From contig JBILGC010000029.1 in NCBI GenBank assembly GCA_044351265.1, forward strand, positions 1 to 23,464: a stretch of 23,464 nucleotides of DNA, written 5' to 3'. Made by a program: the position numbers and the translations under genes. This DNA comes from JAJTFA01 sp044351265 (lineage in GTDB: Bacteria; Bacteroidota; Bacteroidia; UKL13-3). Below, one piece after another: positions 20,843-23,464 of this stretch (the first letter of the stretch is position 1; each line of letters opens with the position of its first letter). A model generated the notes under the pieces. It searched no databases and was not told the origin of the DNA. It was given only the letters and a program-made list of their open reading frames with translations.

Positions 20843-21637
20843 TTAAACGGCAACTGGTGCTTTAATAGCAGGATGCGGGTTATAGTTTTCCAATGTAAAA
20901 TCGGTAAACGTAAAATCAAATATGCTATTTATTGCCGGATTTATTTTCATGGTTGGGTATGGGCGCGGGTCTCTGCTCAATTGCAACTCTACCTGCTCAA
21001 AGTGGTTGCTGTAAATATGAGCATCGCCAAAAGTGTGCACAAAATCGCCCGGCTGCAAGCCACATACCTTTGCCATCATGAGGGTCAATAAAGCATAGGA
21101 GGCAATATTAAAAGGCACACCCAAAAACATATCTGCACTGCGCTGATAAAGCTGGCAGCTCAATTTTCCATCGGCCACATAAAACTGAAAGAAAGCATGG
21201 CATGGCATAAGCGCCATTTTTGACAAATCAGCTACATTCCATGCGCTCACAATCATTCTGCGAGAGTCGGGTGTCTTCTTTATCATCTCTATTACCTCAC
21301 TCAACTGATCAATATGTTTACCGTCAGGCGTTGGCCAACTGCGCCACTGATAACCATAAACCGGGCCCAGGTTGCCTTCTTTATCAGCCCACTCATCCCA
21401 AATACTTACGCCATTATCTGTTAAAAATTTGGTATTGGTTTCTCCTTTTATAAACCACAGCAATTCATAAATAATAGATTTAAGGTGTACTTTTTTAGTT
21501 GTAACCAGCGGAAACCCTTCTGAAAGATTAAACCTTAACTGAGCACCAAAAATACTTTTTGTACCTGTACCGGTACGGTCGCTTTTAAAAACGCCCTCAT
21601 CATAAATATGCTTTAACAGTTGTTCGTATTGGTTCAT
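20843..21637 (-). CDS. thyA: Thymidylate synthase
   Basis: The enzyme methylates dUMP to dTMP with methylene-tetrahydrofolate, giving dihydrofolate. The 264 residues match the E. coli length. Signatures are DRTGTGTKSIFG (20-31, phosphate-binding Arg21), nucleophile Cys146 in MPCHAFFQFYV, RSADMFLGVPFNIASY (nucleotide-binding Arg and Asn), and the C-terminal IKAPVAV that closes the active site. The start ATG 21637 (MNQYEQLLKHIYDEG) is standard for the family. The usual folA partner is not adjacent; the next gene downstream is the polyprenyl diphosphate synthase. No confident promoter was found. A hairpin at 21702-21732 lies upstream. Confidence 0.97.
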   Translation of the reverse strand: MNQYEQLLKHIYDEGVFKSDRTGTGTKSIFGAQLRFNLSEGFPLVTTKKVHLKSIIYELLWFIKGETNTKFLTDNGVSIWDEWADKEGNLGPVYGYQWRSWPTPDGKHIDQLSEVIEMIKKTPDSRRMIVSAWNVADLSKMALMPCHAFFQFYVADGKLSCQLYQRSADMFLGVPFNIASYALLTLMMAKVCGLQPGDFVHTFGDAHIYSNHFEQVELQLSRDPRPYPTMKINPAINSIFDFTFTDFTLENYNPHPAIKAPVAV

Positions 21638-21701
21638 AAGAATTGGGTTTACCGATACGAATGTCGCGCATGGCAGAGAAGTGTTATCAAAAGTTTTTCA
21701 A

Positions 21702-21732
21702 CAACCCATTTGCGGCACCCCGGAATGGGTTG
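21702..21732. repeat. Hairpin in the thyA/pdhC divergent intergenic region
   Basis: CAACCCATT (21702-21710) and AATGGGTTG (21724-21732) form a perfect 9-bp stem with a 13-nt GC-rich loop. The plus-strand downstream sequence is A/T-rich (ATTTATTTAATG) but lacks a clean T-run. It lies between two divergent genes, where no terminator is expected. It could be an operator or a leader structure. Confidence 0.55.
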
Positions 21733-21777
21733 ATTTATTTAATGCTGAGAATCAAACCCAAGCAAAAAACGTTGGCC

Positions 21778-21809
21778 TTTAGCTAAAATCAATTCTATTC
21801 TTATTTTTG
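21778..21809 (+). promoter_or_regulatory. Promoter of the pyruvate dehydrogenase E2 gene
   Basis: TATTTTTG at 21802-21809 is a perfect -7 box. TTTA at 21778-21781, 20 bp upstream, may serve as -33. The leader would be about 25 nt before ATG 21839. Confidence 0.5.
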
Positions 21810-21838
21810 TTGACTTTTATTAATTAGAAATTAAAATT

Positions 21839-23059
21839 ATGGCTGAAGTAATACGCATGCCCAAAATGAGCGACACCATGACAGAGGGTGTGATTCAAAG
21901 TTGGTTAAAGAAAGTGGGCGATGATATTAAACCCGGAGATATTTTGGCTGAGGTAGAAACCGATAAAGCCACCATGGAACTGGAAAATTATGTGAAGGGA
22001 ACTTTATTGCATATAGGCATACCTACAGGCGGAACCGTTCCTGTTGATGCGGTAATAGCCATAGTGGGTCAGAACGGTGAAGACATCAGTGCATTATTAA
22101 ATGCTGCTCCAACTGCACCTGTTGCTCCAACTGCACCTGCTGCACCTACTGCAGAACCTATAAAAACCGAAAGCCCTTCTGCTCCTGCAAATATATCTGC
22201 ACCCCAGGTTACCGATAGCAGGGTAAAAGCTTCACCGCTTGCCAAAAAGTTGGCTCAGGAAAAAGGAATTGACATAAGCCGTGTTCTAGGATCTGGCGAT
22301 GCCGGCAGAATTGTGAAAAGAGATGTAGAGAATTTCAACTCATCAGGAAAAGGTATTGCTCCTGTTTTTACAGGCAAAGAAAGTTTTGAAGAAGTAAGCG
22401 TTTCACAAATGCGCAAAGCCATTGCACGCAGATTGAGCGAAAGCAAAAACGGAGCACCGCATTTTTATCTTACCATGAGTATCATAATGGATAAGGCAAT
22501 GGATGCGCGCAGGGCTATGAATGAAGAGAGTGATGTAAAAATTTCGATGAATGATTTTGTGGTGAAAGCTGTTGCAGCATCATTGCGTAAAAACCCTGCA
22601 GTAAATTCAAGCTGGCTGGGCGATAAAATCAGGTACAACCACCATATTCATATTGGCGTAGCGGTTGCAATAGATGACGGCCTTATCGTACCTGTTATCA
22701 AATTTGCCGATAACAAAACCATTCCACAAATCAGTGCTGAAGTAAAACTGTTGGCCGATAAAGCAAAAAATAAAAAACTGCAACCAAACGAGTTTGAAGG
22801 CAACACCTTTACAATATCTAACTTGGGTATGTTTGGCATTGACGAGTTTACAGCCATTATCAATCCGCCTGATGCCTGTATTTTAGCAGTAGGCGCAGCC
22901 AAAGAAACCGTGATTGCAGAAAATGGTCAGATAAAAGCAGCACATGTAATGAAAGTTACTTTAAGTTGCGACCACCGCGTGGTTGATGGTGCTGTGGGTT
23001 CTGCATTCCTTAAAACACTGAAGGATTATTTGGAAAATCCGGTGAAGATTTTCATGTAA
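21839..23059 (+). CDS. pdhC: Dihydrolipoyllysine acetyltransferase (E2 of pyruvate dehydrogenase)
   Basis: The protein is the core of the pyruvate dehydrogenase complex and transfers acetyl from lipoamide to CoA. The 406 residues comprise a single lipoyl domain (1-77) with Lys43 in ETDKATMEL and the PKMSDTMTEG start typical of pyruvate-type E2, an Ala/Pro/Thr linker with a short internal repeat (AAPTAPVAPTAPAAPTAEP, ~88-106), a peripheral subunit-binding domain (~129-163, ASPLAKKLAQEKGID), and a catalytic domain with His379 and Asp383 in CDHRVVDG. The ending LKDYLENPVKIFM is also characteristic. It has its own promoter. The E1 genes are not adjacent: a probable rho follows. E3 is at 15818-17215. 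Confidence 0.93.
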   Translation: MAEVIRMPKMSDTMTEGVIQSWLKKVGDDIKPGDILAEVETDKATMELENYVKGTLLHIGIPTGGTVPVDAVIAIVGQNGEDISALLNAAPTAPVAPTAPAAPTAEPIKTESPSAPANISAPQVTDSRVKASPLAKKLAQEKGIDISRVLGSGDAGRIVKRDVENFNSSGKGIAPVFTGKESFEEVSVSQMRKAIARRLSESKNGAPHFYLTMSIIMDKAMDARRAMNEESDVKISMNDFVVKAVAASLRKNPAVNSSWLGDKIRYNHHIHIGVAVAIDDGLIVPVIKFADNKTIPQISAEVKLLADKAKNKKLQPNEFEGNTFTISNLGMFGIDEFTAIINPPDACILAVGAAKETVIAENGQIKAAHVMKVTLSCDHRVVDGAVGSAFLKTLKDYLENPVKIFM

Positions 23060-23115
23060 ACTTATTTTTTAAATTTTTCTAAATCGGTTTCATGGCGATT
23101 ATAGAAAACGAATAG

Positions 23116-23147
23116 TTTGTATTATTAGAAAATAATACATATCCTTG
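23116..23147 (+). promoter_or_regulatory. Promoter of the rho-like gene
   Basis: TTTG at 23116-23119 and TATCCTTG at 23140-23147 (one mismatch to TAnnTTTG) are 20 bp apart. The predicted leader is about 100 nt. It includes an inverted repeat CAGGAA/TTCCTG (23151-23166) and a palindrome AACGCGCGTT (23202-23211). Confidence 0.55.
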
Positions 23148-23255
23148 CATCAGGAAATTCTTCCTGCTCACACACATCACCGTTCACTAATTGTTGTAGG
23201 AAACGCGCGTTGGAGCATAATAATTTCAAACAAATCATTTCATTAAAAACTATTC

Positions 23256-23464
23256 ATGTTCAACATTCAATCTCTGAATGACATGCCGGTTTCCGAACTC
23301 CGTGAGTTTGCCGGCAAACTTAGCTTAGATGCTAAAGGCCTAGACAAAGAGGCTATCATCAACTCAATTATTAAGCGTATGCAGGAAATGCCTGAAGCAG
23401 AATTTATGGCTGCCATACAATCAGAATCAGCAGGCAAAGAAGATAAAAAGCAAAGAAAGCCCCG
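23256..23464 (+). CDS. rho: Transcription termination factor Rho, N-terminal part (runs off the window)
   Basis: ATG 23256 opens a frame of 69 complete codons to the window end. Residues 1-45 (MFNIQSLNDMPVSELREFAG, then LDKEAIINSIIKRM) fit the helical Rho N-terminal/SAP-like domain with its L-x-x-M-x-x-x-E-L-R-E-x-A pattern. Residues from ~58 turn basic and glutamine-rich (KEDKKQRKP), like the start of the variable insertion found between this domain and the RNA-binding domain of Bacteroidota Rho. The ATPase domain is outside the window, so other SAP/HeH-domain proteins are not excluded. The gene lies 196 bp downstream of pdhC behind its own promoter. If it is Rho, it is a hexameric RNA helicase that ends unprotected transcripts. 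Confidence 0.65.
   Translation, partial: MFNIQSLNDMPVSELREFAGKLSLDAKGLDKEAIINSIIKRMQEMPEAEFMAAIQSESAGKEDKKQRKP

Overview
The window comes from a member of the Bacteroidota, probably a free-living or environmental lineage and not a gut specialist. The evidence is: two proteins with a signal peptide and a C-terminal type IX secretion (T9SS) type A sorting domain; a TonB-dependent receptor with a carboxypeptidase-regulatory-like N-terminal domain; Omp28-type thioredoxin-fold proteins; weak Shine-Dalgarno sequences; and repeated matches to the Bacteroidota promoter (-33 TTG/TTTG, about 19-20 bp, -7 TAnnTTTG). Most of the window is ordinary chromosomal housekeeping. No transposase, integrase, CRISPR array or phage gene was seen.

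Layout. 1-606 (minus): 3'-truncated Omp28-like lipoprotein. 698-3562 (minus): TonB-dependent receptor. 3738-4964 (plus): E2 of 2-oxoglutarate dehydrogenase. 5015-5312: three tandem ~99-bp repeats, each with a terminator-like hairpin. 5325-5618 (minus): a small tRNA unit (promoter, tRNA-Ser(GCT), tRNA-Pro(TGG), terminator). 5794-8783 (plus): a two-gene unit of a tandem CbbX-type AAA+ ATPase with a duplicated N-terminal domain and a small membrane protein. 8854-11507 (minus): ornithine aminotransferase followed by a succinate-semialdehyde-type aldehyde dehydrogenase. 11721-12319 (plus): small membrane protein overlapping pterin carbinolamine dehydratase. 12337-15252: divergent pair of T9SS cargo genes with interlocked promoters. 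15350-15739 (minus): short secreted protein that resembles only a TonB-receptor plug. 15818-17215 (minus): dihydrolipoyl dehydrogenase. 17436-18560 (plus): di-haem cytochrome c peroxidase lipoprotein. 18597-18749 (minus): tiny YtxH-like protein. 18814-19833 (plus): AI-2E/PerM-family membrane protein. 19834-21637 (minus): thymidylate synthase and a short-chain polyprenyl diphosphate synthase. 21839-23059 (plus): E2 of pyruvate dehydrogenase. 23256-end (plus): start of a probable Rho gene.

How the genes fit together. The window holds the E2 of 2-oxoglutarate dehydrogenase, the E2 of pyruvate dehydrogenase and one E3 that could serve both, each as a separate transcription unit without its E1. 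The ornithine aminotransferase/aldehyde dehydrogenase pair suggests amino-acid catabolism toward glutamate or succinate. Envelope functions (receptor, Omp28-like proteins, T9SS cargo, peroxidase lipoprotein) are interspersed. The less explained items are the repeat array at 5015-5312, the AAA+/membrane-protein pair, the plug-only protein, two candidate leaderless genes and a terminator encoded inside the pterin dehydratase gene. All were read by eye; no alignment or folding was run.
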